A DNA stretch of 64,000 bases from Stenotrophomonas sp. WZN-1 (lineage in GTDB: Bacteria > Pseudomonadota > Gammaproteobacteria > Xanthomonadales > Xanthomonadaceae): assembly GCF_002192255.1 (NCBI RefSeq), contig NZ_CP021768.1:886001-950000 (forward strand). The letters are read 5' to 3'. The notes below the pieces were generated by a model that saw only the letters and a list, made by a program, of their open reading frames with translations, was not told the origin of the DNA and searched no databases. The position numbers were made by a program, and so were the translations under genes. How positions within the stretch are numbered: position 1 is the first letter of the stretch; every line of letters begins with the position of its first letter. Positions 17,413-27,163 of this stretch are shown here, piece by piece.

Positions 17413-18240
17413 ATGCCATTGATGAAATTCAAGCCCACCTCCCCCGGCCGCCGTTCGGCCGTGCGCGTGGTCACCCCCGACCTGCACAAGGGTGCTCCGC
17501 ACGCCGCACTGGTCGAGTCGCAGAGCCGCTCGGGTGGTCGTAACCACCATGGCCGCATCACCGTGCGTCACGTCGGTGGTGGTGCCAAGCAGCACTACCG
17601 CATCATCGACTTCAAGCGCAACAAGCTGGGCATCCCGGCGCGCGTGGAACGCATCGAATACGATCCGAACCGCACCGCCCACATCGCTCTGCTGTGCTAC
17701 GTCGACGGTGAGCGTCGCTACATCATCGCCCCGAAGGGCCTGAAGGCTGGTGATCAGGTGATCGCTGGTTCGGACGCCCCGATCAAGGCCGGCAACACCC
17801 TGCCGCTGCGCAACATCCCGGTCGGCACCACCATCCACTGCATCGAACTGAAGCCGGGCAAGGGCGCTCAGATCGCTCGCGCCGCTGGTGCGGCCGTGCA
17901 GCTGGTGGCTCGCGAAGGCATCTACGCCACCCTGCGCCTGCGCTCGGGTGAAATGCGTAAGGTTCCGGTCGAGTGCTGCGCCACCATCGGCGAAGTCGGC
18001 AACGACGAGCACAGCCTGGAAAAGCTGGGCAAGGCCGGTGCCAAGCGTTGGCGCGGCGTCCGCCCGACCGTTCGTGGTGCTGCCATGAACCCGGTTGACC
18101 ACCCGCACGGTGGTGGTGAGGCCAAGGCCGGCCAGGGTAACCCGCATCCGGTCACCCCGTGGGGTGTCCCGACCAAGGGTTACAAGACGCGCCATAACAA
18201 GCGCACTCAGCAGTTCATCGTCCGCGATCGTAGGGGCTAA
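17413..18240 (+). CDS. rplB: 50S ribosomal protein L2
   Basis: 275 residues. The conserved C-terminal segment [20 protein letters not shown] contains the histidine (HPHGG) near the peptidyl transferase centre. L2 is needed for subunit association and peptide bond formation. Ten bases after rplW, 6 before rpsS. Confidence 0.99.
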
Positions 18241-18246
18241 TCGACC

Positions 18247-18516
18247 ATGGCACGTTCACTCAAGAAGGGCCCGTTCGTCGATCACCACCTCGTCAAGAAG
18301 GTGGAGGCCGCTGCGGGCAGCAAGAAGCCGATCAAGACCTGGTCGCGCCGTTCGATGATCCTGCCTGACATGGTAGGCGTCACCATTGCCGTGCATAACG
18401 GCAAGAACCACATCCCGGTTCTCGTCAACGAGAACATGGTCGGCCACAAGCTCGGCGAATTTGCCATCACCCGGACCTTCAAGGGTCACGGTGGTGACAA
18501 GAAGTCGGGCAAGTAA
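18247..18516 (+). CDS. rpsS: 30S ribosomal protein S19
   Basis: 89 residues, [18 protein letters not shown], with the conserved [13 protein letters not shown] and [20 protein letters not shown] segment. Forms the S13-S19 pair in the 30S head that contacts A-site tRNA and bridge B1a. Ends in AAGGAGAG serving rplV. Confidence 0.99.
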   Translation: MARSLKKGPFVDHHLVKKVEAAAGSKKPIKTWSRRSMILPDMVGVTIAVHNGKNHIPVLVNENMVGHKLGEFAITRTFKGHGGDKKSGK

Positions 18517-18528
18517 GGAGAGATGACA

Positions 18529-18864
18529 ATGGAAGCGAAAGCCATCCTGCGCACTGCGCGCATCTCCCCGCAGAAGGCTCGTCTGGTCGCTGACCAGGTG
18601 CGCGGTCTGCCGGCCGAACGTGCGGTCAACCTGCTGAAGTTCTCGGACAAGAAGGCTGCCCACCTGATCAAGAAGGTGGTGGAGTCGGCAATTGCCAACG
18701 CCGAGAACAACCAGGGCGCCGACGTCGACGAGCTGAAGGTTCAGACCATCATGGTTGATGAAGGTCCGACCCTGAAGCGTTTCATGGCGCGGGCGAAAGG
18801 CCGCGGTACCCGCATCCTCAAGCGCACCAGCCACATCACTGTGGTTGTGGGCGCCGCCAAGTAA
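18529..18864 (+). CDS. rplV: 50S ribosomal protein L22
   Basis: 111 residues from the ATG at 18529 ([19 protein letters not shown]). Another ATG lies six bases upstream but too close to AAGGAGAG, the same arrangement as at rplD. The beta-hairpin with [12 protein letters not shown] lines the exit tunnel and is a macrolide-resistance site. Confidence 0.97.
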   Translation: MEAKAILRTARISPQKARLVADQVRGLPAERAVNLLKFSDKKAAHLIKKVVESAIANAENNQGADVDELKVQTIMVDEGPTLKRFMARAKGRGTRILKRTSHITVVVGAAK

Positions 18865-18882
18865 GCGGATAAGGAAAAGACC

Positions 18883-19617
18883 ATGGGTCATAAAGTTCAT
18901 CCGATTGGTATCCGCCTCGGCATTTCCAAGGACTGGAACTCCAAGTGGTACGCCAACAAGGCCGAGTTCGCTGGTTACCTGGCAGCCGACCTGAAAGTGC
19001 GCGAAATGCTGCGCAAGAAGCTGGCTCAGGCCGGCATCAGCAAGATCTTGATCGAGCGTCCGGCCAAGACCGCTCGCGTGACGATCCACACCGCCCGTCC
19101 GGGCGTGGTGATCGGCAAGCGCGGTGAGGACATCGAGAAGCTGCGCAAGGAAGTGAGCGAGATGATGGGCGTCCCGGCGCACATCAACGTCACCGAAGTG
19201 CGCAAGCCGGAACTGGACGCGCAGCTCGTTGCCGAGTCGATCGCCCAGCAGCTGGAGCGTCGCATCATGTTCCGCCGCGCAATGAAGCGCTCGGTCGGCA
19301 ACGCGATGCGCCTGGGTGCCCTGGGCATCAAGGTCAACGTTGGTGGCCGCCTCAACGGTGCAGAAATCGCCCGTTCGGAGTGGTACCGCGAAGGCCGCGT
19401 GCCGCTGCACACCCTGCGTGCCGACATCGACTATGGCTTCGCTGAAGCCAAGACGACCTACGGCATCATCGGCATCAAGGTCTGGATCTACAAGGGCGAG
19501 GTCTTTGATTTCTCCCAGGTTGGCCAGGAAAAGCAGGACGACACCCCGTCGCGCAACGATCGTCACGATCGCGGCGACCGTGGTGACCGTCAGCGCCCGG
19601 CCCGTGAAGCGAGGTAA
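18883..19617 (+). CDS. rpsC: 30S ribosomal protein S3
   Basis: 244 residues with the KH domain [18 protein letters not shown] and the C-terminal domain [23 protein letters not shown] that helps form the mRNA entry tunnel and helicase site. Compared with E. coli (233 residues) it has an extra Arg/Asp-rich low-complexity tail ([18 protein letters not shown]), likely disordered. Confidence 0.99.
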   Translation: MGHKVHPIGIRLGISKDWNSKWYANKAEFAGYLAADLKVREMLRKKLAQAGISKILIERPAKTARVTIHTARPGVVIGKRGEDIEKLRKEVSEMMGVPAHINVTEVRKPELDAQLVAESIAQQLERRIMFRRAMKRSVGNAMRLGALGIKVNVGGRLNGAEIARSEWYREGRVPLHTLRADIDYGFAEAKTTYGIIGIKVWIYKGEVFDFSQVGQEKQDDTPSRNDRHDRGDRGDRQRPAREAR

Positions 19618-19622
19618 CGACA

Positions 19623-20036
19623 ATGTTGCAACCCAAGCGAACCAAGTACCGCAAGGTACACAAGGGCCGTAACGATGGCCTGAGCTGGAGCGCCAACGCT
19701 GTCAGCTTCGGCGAATACGGCCTGAAGGCAACCGCACACGGTCAGCTGACCGCGCGTCAGATCGAAGCGGCCCGCCGCTCGATCAGCCGCTACGTCAAGC
19801 GCGGCGGCAAGATGTGGATCCGCGTGTTCCCCGACAAGCCCATCACCAAGAAGCCCATCGAAGTCCGAATGGGTTCTGGTAAGGGTAACGTGGAATACTG
19901 GGTGGCCCAGATCCAGCCCGGCCGCATGATCTATGAAATCGAGGGTGTTTCCGAGGAAGTGGCTCGCGAGGCGTTCCGCCTGGCCGCCGCCAAGCTCTCG
20001 GTCACCACCACTTTCGTGACCCGTACGGTGCGCTGA
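19623..20036 (+). CDS. rplP: 50S ribosomal protein L16
   Basis: 137 residues, [19 protein letters not shown], with [22 protein letters not shown], near the A-site tRNA elbow. Its stop codon overlaps the rpmC start by one base (TGATG), indicating coupled translation. Confidence 0.99.
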   Translation: MLQPKRTKYRKVHKGRNDGLSWSANAVSFGEYGLKATAHGQLTARQIEAARRSISRYVKRGGKMWIRVFPDKPITKKPIEVRMGSGKGNVEYWVAQIQPGRMIYEIEGVSEEVAREAFRLAAAKLSVTTTFVTRTVR

Positions 20037-20221
20037 TGGATATCAAAACTCTCCGTGAAAAGTCGGCTGACGAACTCAAGGCCCACCTGATCGACCTGCG
20101 TAAGGAACAGTTCTCTGTCCGTATGCAGCAGGTCACCGGCCAGCTGCCGAAGACCCACGACATTCGCCGGGTCCGTCGCGAGATTGCTCGCGTCAAGACC
20201 CTGCTCGGCAGCACGAAGTAA
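20036..20221 (+). CDS. rpmC: 50S ribosomal protein L29
   Basis: 61 residues, a small helical hairpin ([27 protein letters not shown]) beside L23 at the exit tunnel. Starts inside the rplP stop codon. Confidence 0.98.
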   Translation: MDIKTLREKSADELKAHLIDLRKEQFSVRMQQVTGQLPKTHDIRRVRREIARVKTLLGSTK

Positions 20222-20232
20222 GGATGGCCGCT

Positions 20233-20502
20233 ATGAGCGACAATACTGAAAAGAAGACGCTGCGCACGGTCGAAGGCCGTGTCGTCAGCAACAAGATGGA
20301 CAAGACGGTTACCGTCCTGGTTGAGCGTCAGGTCAAGCACGCGCTGTACGGCAAGTACATCAAGCGCTCGACGAAGCTGCACGCCCACGATGCCGACAAC
20401 GCCTGCAAGGAAGGCGATGTCGTCCGCGTGACCGAGATTGCTCCGATGTCCAAGACCAAGAACTGGCGCGTGGTGGAAGTCATCACGCGTGCGGCTGAAT
20501 AA
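20233..20502 (+). CDS. rpsQ: 30S ribosomal protein S17
   Basis: 89 residues from [26 protein letters not shown]. The ATG at 20224 is fused to the AAGG ribosome-binding site, so 20233 is the likely start. OB-fold protein binding 16S rRNA helices 7 and 11. Last gene of the S10 operon; only 12 bases separate it from rplN, so S10 and spc may be read as one transcript. Confidence 0.97.
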   Translation: MSDNTEKKTLRTVEGRVVSNKMDKTVTVLVERQVKHALYGKYIKRSTKLHAHDADNACKEGDVVRVTEIAPMSKTKNWRVVEVITRAAE

Positions 20503-20514
20503 GGAGTCTGAATC

Positions 20515-20883
20515 ATGATCCAGATGCAGAGCTACCTTGACGTCGCGGACAATTCGGGTGCCAAGCAGGTGATGTGCTTCAAGGTGCTGGGTGGTTCCAA
20601 GCGCCGTTACGCCGGCATCGGCGACATCATCAAGGTCACCGTGAAGGATGCGATTCCGCGCGGCAAGGTCAAGAAGGGTGAAGTGTATGACGCCGTCGTG
20701 GTGCGTACCCGCAAGGGTGTGCGTCGCGCCGACGGCTCGCTGATCCGCTTCGACGGCAACGCTGCCGTTCTGCTGAACAGCAAGCAGGAGCCGATCGGTA
20801 CCCGTATCTTCGGGCCGGTGACCCGTGAACTTCGTTCGGAGAAGTTCATGAAGATCGTCTCGCTCGCTCCCGAAGTGCTGTGA
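20515..20883 (+). CDS. rplN: 50S ribosomal protein L14
   Basis: 122 residues, [27 protein letters not shown], the usual length. Lies at the subunit interface with L19 and is the docking site of the silencing factor RsfS. First gene of the spc group. Confidence 0.99.
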
Positions 20884-20899
20884 GCGACAGGAGATAATC

Positions 20900-21217
20900 A
20901 TGGCTAACCGTATCAAGAAGGGCGACCAGGTTGTCGTCAACGCTGGCAAGGACAAGGGCAAGCAGGGCGAAGTCGTCCGCGTCGACGGCGACCGTGTGGT
21001 CGTCGCCAACGTGAACATCGTCAAGCGCCACACCAAGCCGAACCCGCAGGCAGGTGTTGCCGGCGGCGTGGTCGAGCGCGAAGCTTCGATCCATATCTCC
21101 AACGTGAATGTTCTGAACCCGGCTTCGGGCAAGGGCGAACGCGTTGGCTTCAAGGTGCTGGAGGATGGACGCAAACTGCGTGTGTTCCGCTCCAGCGGTG
21201 AGGCGCTCGACGCCTGA
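20900..21217 (+). CDS. rplX: 50S ribosomal protein L24
   Basis: 105 residues with the KOW motif [21 protein letters not shown] at residues 8-28. Initiates 50S assembly on 23S domain I and lies near the tunnel exit. Twelve bases before rplE. Confidence 0.98.
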
Positions 21218-21228
21218 GGAATGAGAAG

Positions 21229-21771
21229 ATGAGTTCCCGTCTCGAAAAGTTCTACAAGGACGAAGTGGTGCCGGCGCTGATGAAGCAGTTCGGCTACACC
21301 AATCCGATGGAAGTGCCGAAGCTGGTCAAGGTCACCCTGAACATGGGTGTCGGCGAAGCGGCCACCAACAAGAAGATCCTGGAAAACGCCGTCGGCGACA
21401 TGACCAAGATTTCCGGCCAGAAGCCGGTTGTCACCAAGTCGCGTGTGTCGGTTGCGTCGTTCAAGATCCGCGATGGTTGGCCGATCGGCTGCAAGACCAC
21501 GCTGCGTCGCCACAAGATGTACGAGTTCCTGGATCGCCTGATCAACATCTCGCTGCCGCGCGTGCGCGACTTCCGTGGTGTTTCCGGTCGTTCCTTCGAC
21601 GGCCGCGGCAACTTCAACATGGGTGTGAAGGAGCAGATCATCTTCCCGGAAATCGACTTCGACGCTGTCGACGCGATCCGCGGTATGGATATCGCCATCA
21701 CCACCACTGCGAAGACCGACGCGGAAGCGAAGGCGCTGCTGGCAGCGTTCAAGTTCCCGTTCCGTAACTGA
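21229..21771 (+). CDS. rplE: 50S ribosomal protein L5
   Basis: 180 residues; binds 5S rRNA and forms bridge B1b with S13. Typical [11 protein letters not shown] and [21 protein letters not shown] segments are present. In E. coli S8 represses the spc operon by binding mRNA at the start of this gene. Confidence 0.99.
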   Translation: MSSRLEKFYKDEVVPALMKQFGYTNPMEVPKLVKVTLNMGVGEAATNKKILENAVGDMTKISGQKPVVTKSRVSVASFKIRDGWPIGCKTTLRRHKMYEFLDRLINISLPRVRDFRGVSGRSFDGRGNFNMGVKEQIIFPEIDFDAVDAIRGMDIAITTTAKTDAEAKALLAAFKFPFRN

Positions 21772-21789
21772 TCTGTCGAGGAAACCGAA

Positions 21790-22095
21790 ATGGCAAAGAC
21801 CTCCATGGTCAACCGCGACATCAAGCGGGAAAAGCTGGCCAAGAAGTACGCTGAAAAGCGTGCGGCTCTGAAGAAGATCGTGTCCTCCGTGGACGCGACC
21901 TACGAAGAGAAGATCGACGCCGCAACCAAGCTGGCCAAGCTGCCGCGCGATTCGTCGCCGAGCCGTCAGCGCAACCGTTGCGAGCTGTCGGGTCGTCCGC
22001 GTGGCGTGTACAGCAAGTTCGGCCTCGGCCGTAACAAGCTGCGCGAAGCCACCATGCGTGGCGACGTCCCGGGTCTGCGCAAGGCCAGCTGGTAA
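21790..22095 (+). CDS. rpsN: 30S ribosomal protein S14, zinc-free form
   Basis: 101 residues, the long form; only a single Cys ([19 protein letters not shown]) remains where the short zinc form has CxxC pairs, so no zinc ribbon. Sits in the 30S head. Followed by an unusually long 258-base gap before rpsH. Confidence 0.98.
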   Translation: MAKTSMVNRDIKREKLAKKYAEKRAALKKIVSSVDATYEEKIDAATKLAKLPRDSSPSRQRNRCELSGRPRGVYSKFGLGRNKLREATMRGDVPGLRKASW

Positions 22096-22114
22096 TCCCA
22101 GCCGGCCCTGCGAT

Positions 22115-22137
22115 CAGCAGCCCCTGCGGGGCCGCTG
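22115..22137 (+). other. GC-rich hairpin downstream of rpsN
   Basis: CAGC-A-GCCCC, loop TGC, GGGGC-C-GCTG: nine pairs around one A-C mismatch, 20 bases after the rpsN stop. It precedes the stronger terminator-like hairpin at 22184. Confidence 0.45.
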
Positions 22138-22183
22138 AACCGGGGAGGGGAGGCGTTCAGCTTCCTTTCTGCGAAAAAACCCG

Positions 22184-22211
22184 AAGAGCCCGACGCAAGT
22201 CGGGCTCTTTT
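22184..22211 (+). terminator. Terminator-like hairpin inside the spc operon
   Basis: An 11-bp perfect stem AAGAGCCCGAC / GTCGGGCTCTT with a GCAA tetraloop, followed by TT and preceded by a run of six A on the 5' side (six U on the opposite strand). This is one of the best intrinsic-terminator folds in the window, yet rpsH, rplF and the rest of the spc genes lie downstream, so it should attenuate or be bypassed by an internal promoter. Confidence 0.75.
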
Positions 22212-22215
22212 GGCG

Positions 22216-22221
22216 TATACT
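22216..22221 (+). promoter_or_regulatory. Possible internal -10 element upstream of rpsH
   Basis: TATACT begins five bases after the terminator-like hairpin and about 135 bases before rpsH. No good -35 hexamer exists 16-18 bases upstream, because that position is inside the hairpin stem. It could restart transcription for rpsH-secY, but the evidence is only the -10 match and the context. Confidence 0.3.
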
Positions 22222-22353
22222 CCCGCGTCTTGCCCTGTGCAGACGGGGTCGTAGGAGTGGGCTTCTGGCCCGCTGCAGCAAGGGACCTGGCCCGTTTCCA
22301 GGAGACAACAGATTTTCGCGAAAGCGGATATCGGTGCACTCAAAGGTACTCAT

Positions 22354-22752
22354 ATGAGCATGACTGATCCCATCGCCGACCTGCTGGTCCGCATCAAGAA
22401 TGCGGCCGCGGTTGGCAAGCAGACGGTGAAAGCCCCGTCGTCCAAGATCAAGGTTGCGATCGCCCAGGTCCTGAAGGACGAGGGTTACATCACCGACCTG
22501 CGCGTGACCCAGCTGGAAAACAACAAGTCCGAGCTGGAAATCGTGCTGAAGTATTTCGAAGGCAAGCCGGTCATCGCGACCCTGAAGCGCTTCTCGCGTT
22601 CGGGCCTGCGCCAGTACCGCGGCAAGAGCGAGCTGCCGAAGGTCATGAACGGCCTGGGTATCTCCATCATTTCCACCTCCAAGGGCATCATGACTGATGC
22701 GCAGGCGCGCCAGCTGGGCGTCGGCGGCGAAGTCCTGTGCTTCGTGGCCTAA
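22354..22752 (+). CDS. rpsH: 30S ribosomal protein S8
   Basis: 132 residues, [18 protein letters not shown], with AAGG 7 bases upstream; MTDP two codons later is the alternative start. Binds 16S helix 21 and represses the spc operon in E. coli. Here it follows a 258-base structured gap that could be the regulated site. Confidence 0.98.
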   Translation: MSMTDPIADLLVRIKNAAAVGKQTVKAPSSKIKVAIAQVLKDEGYITDLRVTQLENNKSELEIVLKYFEGKPVIATLKRFSRSGLRQYRGKSELPKVMNGLGISIISTSKGIMTDAQARQLGVGGEVLCFVA

Positions 22753-22770
22753 GGCGAAAGGAGTAGAACT

Positions 22771-23295
22771 ATGTCCCGCGTAGCCAAGAAGCCCGTCACC
22801 CTGGGTAAGGTCGAACTGAACGTCCAGTCGGAAAGCATCACCGTCAAGGGCCCGAAGGGCACCCTGTCGCTGGTCAAGCCGGCCGGTATTGCCATCAACG
22901 TCGACAGCGGCGTTGCCACCCTGAGCACCGAGAGCGCCGACCTGGTCGCGCTGACCGGTACCGTGCGTGCGATCCTGGCCAACATGGTCAAGGGCGTGTC
23001 CGAAGGCTTCGAGCGCAAGCTGGAGCTGGTCGGCGTGGGTTACCGTGCTGCCATGCAGGGCAAGGACCTGAGCCTGTCGCTCGGTTTCTCGCACCCGGTC
23101 GTGTTCGTGGCGCCGGAAGGCATCACCATCACCACCCCGACCCAGACCGAGATCCTGGTCCAGGGCGCTGACAAGCAGGTCGTCGGTGAAGTCGCCGCCA
23201 AGATCCGTGCGTTCCGCAAGCCGGAGCCGTACAAGGGCAAGGGCGTGAAGTACTCCGACGAAGTCATCATCCGTAAGGAAGCCAAGAAGGCGTAA
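22771..23295 (+). CDS. rplF: 50S ribosomal protein L6
   Basis: 174 residues, [17 protein letters not shown], two related alpha/beta domains, C-terminal [11 protein letters not shown]. Lies near the sarcin-ricin loop and the factor-binding site. An 86-base gap with two hairpins follows. Confidence 0.99.
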   Translation: MSRVAKKPVTLGKVELNVQSESITVKGPKGTLSLVKPAGIAINVDSGVATLSTESADLVALTGTVRAILANMVKGVSEGFERKLELVGVGYRAAMQGKDLSLSLGFSHPVVFVAPEGITITTPTQTEILVQGADKQVVGEVAAKIRAFRKPEPYKGKGVKYSDEVIIRKEAKKA

Positions 23296-23297
23296 GT

Positions 23298-23338
23298 GCG
23301 AGTCCCTCGCAAGAGCCCGCACATCCCTGTGCGGACTC
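23298..23338 (+). other. Two adjacent hairpins between rplF and rplR
   Basis: Stem 1 GCGAG / CTCGC (23298-23310). Stem 2 GAG-C-CCGCACA, loop TCCC, TGTGCGG-A-CTC (23313-23338), ten pairs with one mismatch. No T run follows. E. coli has only a few bases in this gap. Confidence 0.45.
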
Positions 23339-23381
23339 CTCAGGGAAAAGCCCATCCTTCAGCTTTCAAGGAATAATCAAA

Positions 23382-23735
23382 ATGAACAAGAACATCGCCC
23401 GCCTGCGTCGCGCCAAGTCGACCCGCGCCCACATCCGTGAGCTCGGCGTCGCCCGCCTGTCGGTGCTGCGCACCGGCCAGCACCTGTACGCCCAGGTCTT
23501 CACCGCCGACGGTTCCAAGGTGCTGGCTGCCGCCAACACCACCCAGACCGACGTCATGGAAGGCCTGAAGAACGGCAAGAACGCCGATGCCGCTGCCAAG
23601 GTTGGCCGCATCGTCGCTGAGCGCGCCAAGGCCGCCGGCGTCGAGAAGGTTGCCTTCGATCGTTCGGGCTACCGCTACCACGGCCGCATCAAGGCCCTGG
23701 CAGAAGCCGCCCGCGAAGCCGGCCTGCAGTTCTAA
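23382..23735 (+). CDS. rplR: 50S ribosomal protein L18
   Basis: 117 residues, basic N-terminus [20 protein letters not shown], then the 5S rRNA-binding fold ending [26 protein letters not shown]. Works with L5 in the 5S particle. Confidence 0.98.
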   Translation: MNKNIARLRRAKSTRAHIRELGVARLSVLRTGQHLYAQVFTADGSKVLAAANTTQTDVMEGLKNGKNADAAAKVGRIVAERAKAAGVEKVAFDRSGYRYHGRIKALAEAAREAGLQF

Positions 23736-23742
23736 GGGATCA

Positions 23743-23821
23743 GGGCAGAGGGCCGATGGCCTCCTGCCCGCCTGCTCGCCAGCCTGAGTGAGGCTGGACG
23801 GCGCCGCTCTTCTGCAGCGGC
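23743..23821 (+). other. Cluster of three hairpins between rplR and rpsE
   Basis: GGGCAG-A-GGGCC loop GAT GGCCT-C-CTGCCC (23743-23769), CCAGCCT / AGGCTGG (23779-23797) and GCCGCT / AGCGGC (23803-23821). They fill a 161-base gap that is almost absent in E. coli. None has a T tail; they may set mRNA stability or L18/S5 stoichiometry. Confidence 0.45.
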
Positions 23822-23896
23822 CTACCGGAACGACGCATCACTTCACAACCATAAGCGGCCTCGAGCCGTACATACTCAAACAACCAAGGAATCAAC

Positions 23897-24439
23897 ATGG
23901 CAGAAGAGCGTCAGCAGCGGGGTCGCGATCGCGACCGTAACCGCGAAGAGAAGATCGACGACGGCATGATCGAAAAGCTGGTCGCGGTCAACCGCGTCAG
24001 CAAGACCGTCAAGGGTGGCCGCCAGTTCACCTTCACCGCCCTGACCGTTGTCGGCGACGGCGAAGGCAAGGTCGGTTTCGGTTATGGCAAGGCCCGCGAA
24101 GTGCCGGTCGCCATCCAGAAGTCGATGGAACAGGCCCGCAAGAACCTGGTCAGCGTTGACCTGAACAACGGCACCCTGTGGCACACCATCAAGGATGGTC
24201 ACGGCGCAGCCCGCGTGTTCATGCAGCCGGCTTCGGAAGGTACTGGCGTCATCGCCGGCGGTGCCATGCGCGCCGTGCTGGAAGCCGTTGGCGTGAAGAA
24301 CGTGCTGGCCAAGGCCACCGGTTCGCGCAACCCGATCAATCTGGTGCGTGCCACCGTGAAGGGCCTGACTGCTGCGCAGTCGCCGGCCCGCATCGCGGCC
24401 AAGCGTGGCAAGAAGGTGGAGGAACTCAACCATGGCTAA
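23897..24439 (+). CDS. rpsE: 30S ribosomal protein S5
   Basis: 180 residues, slightly longer than E. coli (167) because of a charged N-terminus ([19 protein letters not shown]). The S5 loop [19 protein letters not shown], the ram and spectinomycin site, is intact. Its end overlaps the rpmD start by eight bases. Confidence 0.99.
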   Translation: MAEERQQRGRDRDRNREEKIDDGMIEKLVAVNRVSKTVKGGRQFTFTALTVVGDGEGKVGFGYGKAREVPVAIQKSMEQARKNLVSVDLNNGTLWHTIKDGHGAARVFMQPASEGTGVIAGGAMRAVLEAVGVKNVLAKATGSRNPINLVRATVKGLTAAQSPARIAAKRGKKVEELNHG

Positions 24440-24623
24440 TGAGTCCAACAAGACTGTGAAGGTCCGCCTGGTGCGTGGCCTGCGTGGTACTCAGTCGCGT
24501 CACCGCCTGTCGGTGCGTGCCCTGGGCCTGAACAAGCTCAACGATGTGCGTGAACTGAAGGACAGCCCGCAGGTTCGCGGTCTGATCAACACCGTTCACT
24601 ACCTCGTCAAGGTTGAGGAGTAA
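24432..24623 (+). CDS. rpmD: 50S ribosomal protein L30
   Basis: 63 residues, [21 protein letters not shown], from the ATG at 24432 that lies within the last codons of rpsE (8-base overlap in a different frame). E. coli L30 is 59 residues. An upstream in-frame start would extend into rpsE without support. Confidence 0.96.
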   Translation: MANESNKTVKVRLVRGLRGTQSRHRLSVRALGLNKLNDVRELKDSPQVRGLINTVHYLVKVEE

Positions 24624-24629
24624 TCGATC

Positions 24630-25073
24630 ATGACTCTGCGTCTCAATGAACTGAGCCCGGCACCGGGCGCCCGCACCGAGCGCACCCGCGTCGGTCGCGG
24701 TATCGGCTCGGGCCTGGGCAAGACTGCCGGCCGCGGCCACAAGGGTTCGTTCGCCCGTAAGGGTGGCGGCAAGATCAAGGCTGGCTTCGAAGGCGGCCAG
24801 ACCCCCATGCAGCGTCGTCTGCCGAAGATCGGCTTCCGTTCGCCGATCGCCAAGGACACCGCTGAAGTGCTGCTGTACGCGCTGGACAAGCTGCCGGCCG
24901 GTGAGATCGACTTCGCCGCCCTGCGTGCTGCCAAGCTGGTCCCGAGCACTGCCAAGAAGGCCAAGGTCGTCGTCAAGGGCGAAGTGACCAAGGCGTTCAC
25001 CCTGAAGGGTATTGCTGCCACGGCTGGTGCCAAGGCCGCGATCGAAGCTGCCGGCGGCAGCGTAACGGAGTAA
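24630..25073 (+). CDS. rplO: 50S ribosomal protein L15
   Basis: 147 residues, [20 protein letters not shown], with the Gly-rich [17 protein letters not shown] that threads into 23S rRNA. Six bases after rpmD and 7 before secY. Confidence 0.99.
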   Translation: MTLRLNELSPAPGARTERTRVGRGIGSGLGKTAGRGHKGSFARKGGGKIKAGFEGGQTPMQRRLPKIGFRSPIAKDTAEVLLYALDKLPAGEIDFAALRAAKLVPSTAKKAKVVVKGEVTKAFTLKGIAATAGAKAAIEAAGGSVTE

Positions 25074-25080
25074 GAAAATC

Positions 25081-26448
25081 ATGGCGCAAGCTGGCATCGG
25101 TAACCTCGCGGGCGGAATGGGCAAGTTCACTGAACTTCGCCAACGTTTGCTGTTCGTCGTCGGGGCTTTGATCGTCTATCGCATCGGCTGCTACGTGCCG
25201 GTGCCGGGCGTCAATCCCGATGCCATGCTTGCCATGATGCAAACGCAGGGCGGCGGCATCGTGGACATGTTCAACATGTTCTCGGGCGGCGCCCTGCACC
25301 GTTTCAGCATCTTCGCGCTGAACGTGATGCCGTACATCTCGGCATCGATCGTGATGCAGCTGGCCGTGCACATTTTCCCCGCCCTGAAGGCGATGCAGAA
25401 GGAAGGTGAGTCCGGTCGCCGCAAGATCACCCAGTATTCGCGCATCGGCGCCGTGCTGCTGGCAGTGGTGCAGGGCGGCTCGATCGCGCTGGCCCTGCAG
25501 GGCCAGGTTTCGCCGTCGGGCGCTCCGGTCGTGTATGCGCCGGGCATGGGCTTCGTGCTCACTGCCGTGGTCGCACTGACCGCCGGCACCATGTTCCTGA
25601 TGTGGGTAGGTGAGCAGGTCACCGAACGCGGCATCGGCAACGGCGTGTCGCTGATCATCTTCGCCGGTATCGTGGCGGGCCTGCCGGGTGCGGTGATCCA
25701 CACCTTTGACGCCTACCGCGACGGCAACATCCAGTTCATCCAGCTGCTGCTGATCGCCGTCGTCGTGCTCGCCTTCACCTTCTTCGTGGTGTTCGTCGAG
25801 CGTGGCCAGCGCCGGATCACGGTCAATTACGCGCGCCGCCAGGGCGGTCGCAACGCGTACATGAACCAGACCTCGTTCCTGCCGCTGAAGCTCAACATGG
25901 CTGGCGTCATCCCGGCGATCTTCGCCTCGAGCCTGCTGGCCTTCCCGGCCACCCTGGCCATGTGGTCCGGCCAGGCCGCCAACCAGAGCAGCTTCGGTCA
26001 GGTCCTGCAGAAGGTCGCCAATGCCCTGGGCCCGGGCGAGCCGCTGCACATGATCGTGTTCGCTGCGCTGATCACCGGTTTCGCGTTCTTCTATACCGCG
26101 CTGGTGTTCAACTCGCAGGAAACCGCTGACAACCTGAAGAAGTCGGGCGCGCTGATTCCGGGCATCCGTCCGGGCAAGGCCACCGCCGACTACATCGACG
26201 GCGTGCTGACCCGCCTGACCGCGGCCGGCTCGGCGTACCTGGTGATCGTCTGCCTGCTGCCGGAACTGATGCGCACGCAGCTGAATGCCTCGTTCTACTT
26301 CGGTGGTACTTCGCTGCTGATCGTGGTGGTGGTGGTGATGGACTTCATCGCCCAGGTGCAGGCACACCTGATGTCCCACCAGTACGAGAGCCTGCTGAAG
26401 AAGGCCAACCTGAAGGGTGGCAACCGCGGCGGTTTTGCCCGCGGCTGA
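25081..26448 (+). CDS. secY: Preprotein translocase subunit SecY
   Basis: 455 residues, ten predicted membrane helices in the usual order. The first conserved segment is [18 protein letters not shown]; the plug region follows; cytoplasmic loops include [17 protein letters not shown] and, near the C-terminus, [16 protein letters not shown]. Forms the SecYEG channel. In E. coli rpmJ follows secY; here no L36 gene is found. The alpha operon promoter candidate lies across the end of this gene. Confidence 0.98.
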   Translation: MAQAGIGNLAGGMGKFTELRQRLLFVVGALIVYRIGCYVPVPGVNPDAMLAMMQTQGGGIVDMFNMFSGGALHRFSIFALNVMPYISASIVMQLAVHIFPALKAMQKEGESGRRKITQYSRIGAVLLAVVQGGSIALALQGQVSPSGAPVVYAPGMGFVLTAVVALTAGTMFLMWVGEQVTERGIGNGVSLIIFAGIVAGLPGAVIHTFDAYRDGNIQFIQLLLIAVVVLAFTFFVVFVERGQRRITVNYARRQGGRNAYMNQTSFLPLKLNMAGVIPAIFASSLLAFPATLAMWSGQAANQSSFGQVLQKVANALGPGEPLHMIVFAALITGFAFFYTALVFNSQETADNLKKSGALIPGIRPGKATADYIDGVLTRLTAAGSAYLVIVCLLPELMRTQLNASFYFGGTSLLIVVVVVMDFIAQVQAHLMSHQYESLLKKANLKGGNRGGFARG

Positions 26449-26463
26449 TAGGCCTGTTATACT
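26435..26463 (+). promoter_or_regulatory. Promoter of the alpha operon, overlapping the end of secY
   Basis: TTGCCC (26435-26440), a 17-base spacer and TATACT (26458-26463) preceded by TGT, an extended -10. The -35 is inside the last secY codons. It lies about 330 bases before rpsM. Confidence 0.7.
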
Positions 26464-26469
26464 TTCGTC

Positions 26470-26795
26470 TTCCTGACGTGATGGTCCCTCCGCTTCGCGG
26501 ACTCCGGCCACACAAACGAAGGGCGGCCCCCGCAGCGGTTCCGGGTGGGGGTGTGGTGAGGTGGTCCCGCGCTGGAGTAGCGCGGGCGGCTCCGGGGGAA
26601 ACCCCAGGTCCAACCCCATCCGGCGCCGGAGCCTGGGCACACTCCCCAGGCCGGGTTCATGAAACCAATGGTTTCACGGGCTTCCATGTAAACCGGAACC
26701 TTGTTAGTATCGCTAGTTCACTTTTTTGATCCATCCTGCCGGATTGGCGTGCCCGAGGCGCGCTGTCGGCCATCACTCAGCTGGAGAACCGCGTC
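26470..26795 (+). promoter_or_regulatory. Long structured leader of the alpha operon
   Basis: No ORF of merit. Clear stems: CCCGCGCT / AGCGCGGG (26566-26586); a closing stem GGCTCCGG / CCGGAGCC (26588-26595 with 26626-26633) around an inner GGGG-GAAA-CCCC hairpin; TGAAACC / GGTTTCA (26660-26676). E. coli S4 binds a pseudoknot in the alpha leader and represses translation; this leader is about three times longer and may host an analogous but different fold. Confidence 0.5.
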
Positions 26796-27152
26796 ATGGC
26801 GCGTATTGCAGGCGTCAACCTGCCAGCCCAGAAGCACGTCTGGGTCGGGTTGCAAAGCATTTACGGCATCGGCCGTACCCGTTCGAAGAAGGTCTGCGAA
26901 GTCGCAGGCGTTGCTTCGACCACCAAGATCCGCGATCTGTCGGAGCCGGAAATCGAGCGCCTGCGCGCCGAAGTCGGCAAGTACATCGTGGAAGGCGATC
27001 TGCGCCGTGAAATCGGTATCGCGATCAAGCGCCTGATGGACCTGGGCTGCTACCGCGGCCTGCGTCACCGTCGTGGCCTCCCGCTGCGTGGCCAGCGCAC
27101 CCGTACCAACGCCCGCACCCGCAAGGGTCCGCGCAAGGCGATCAAGAAGTAA
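26796..27152 (+). CDS. rpsM: 30S ribosomal protein S13
   Basis: 118 residues, [20 protein letters not shown], ending [18 protein letters not shown], the tail that touches P-site tRNA. First gene of the alpha operon, 11 bases before rpsK. Confidence 0.99.
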   Translation: MARIAGVNLPAQKHVWVGLQSIYGIGRTRSKKVCEVAGVASTTKIRDLSEPEIERLRAEVGKYIVEGDLRREIGIAIKRLMDLGCYRGLRHRRGLPLRGQRTRTNARTRKGPRKAIKK

Positions 27153-27163
27153 GGGACTGAGAA

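Noticed and set aside
26449..26795. Search for rpmJ (L36) after secY
   Set aside because: No frame here encodes the short Cys/Lys/Arg-rich L36 pattern; the only ATG frame near 26659 stops after ten codons.
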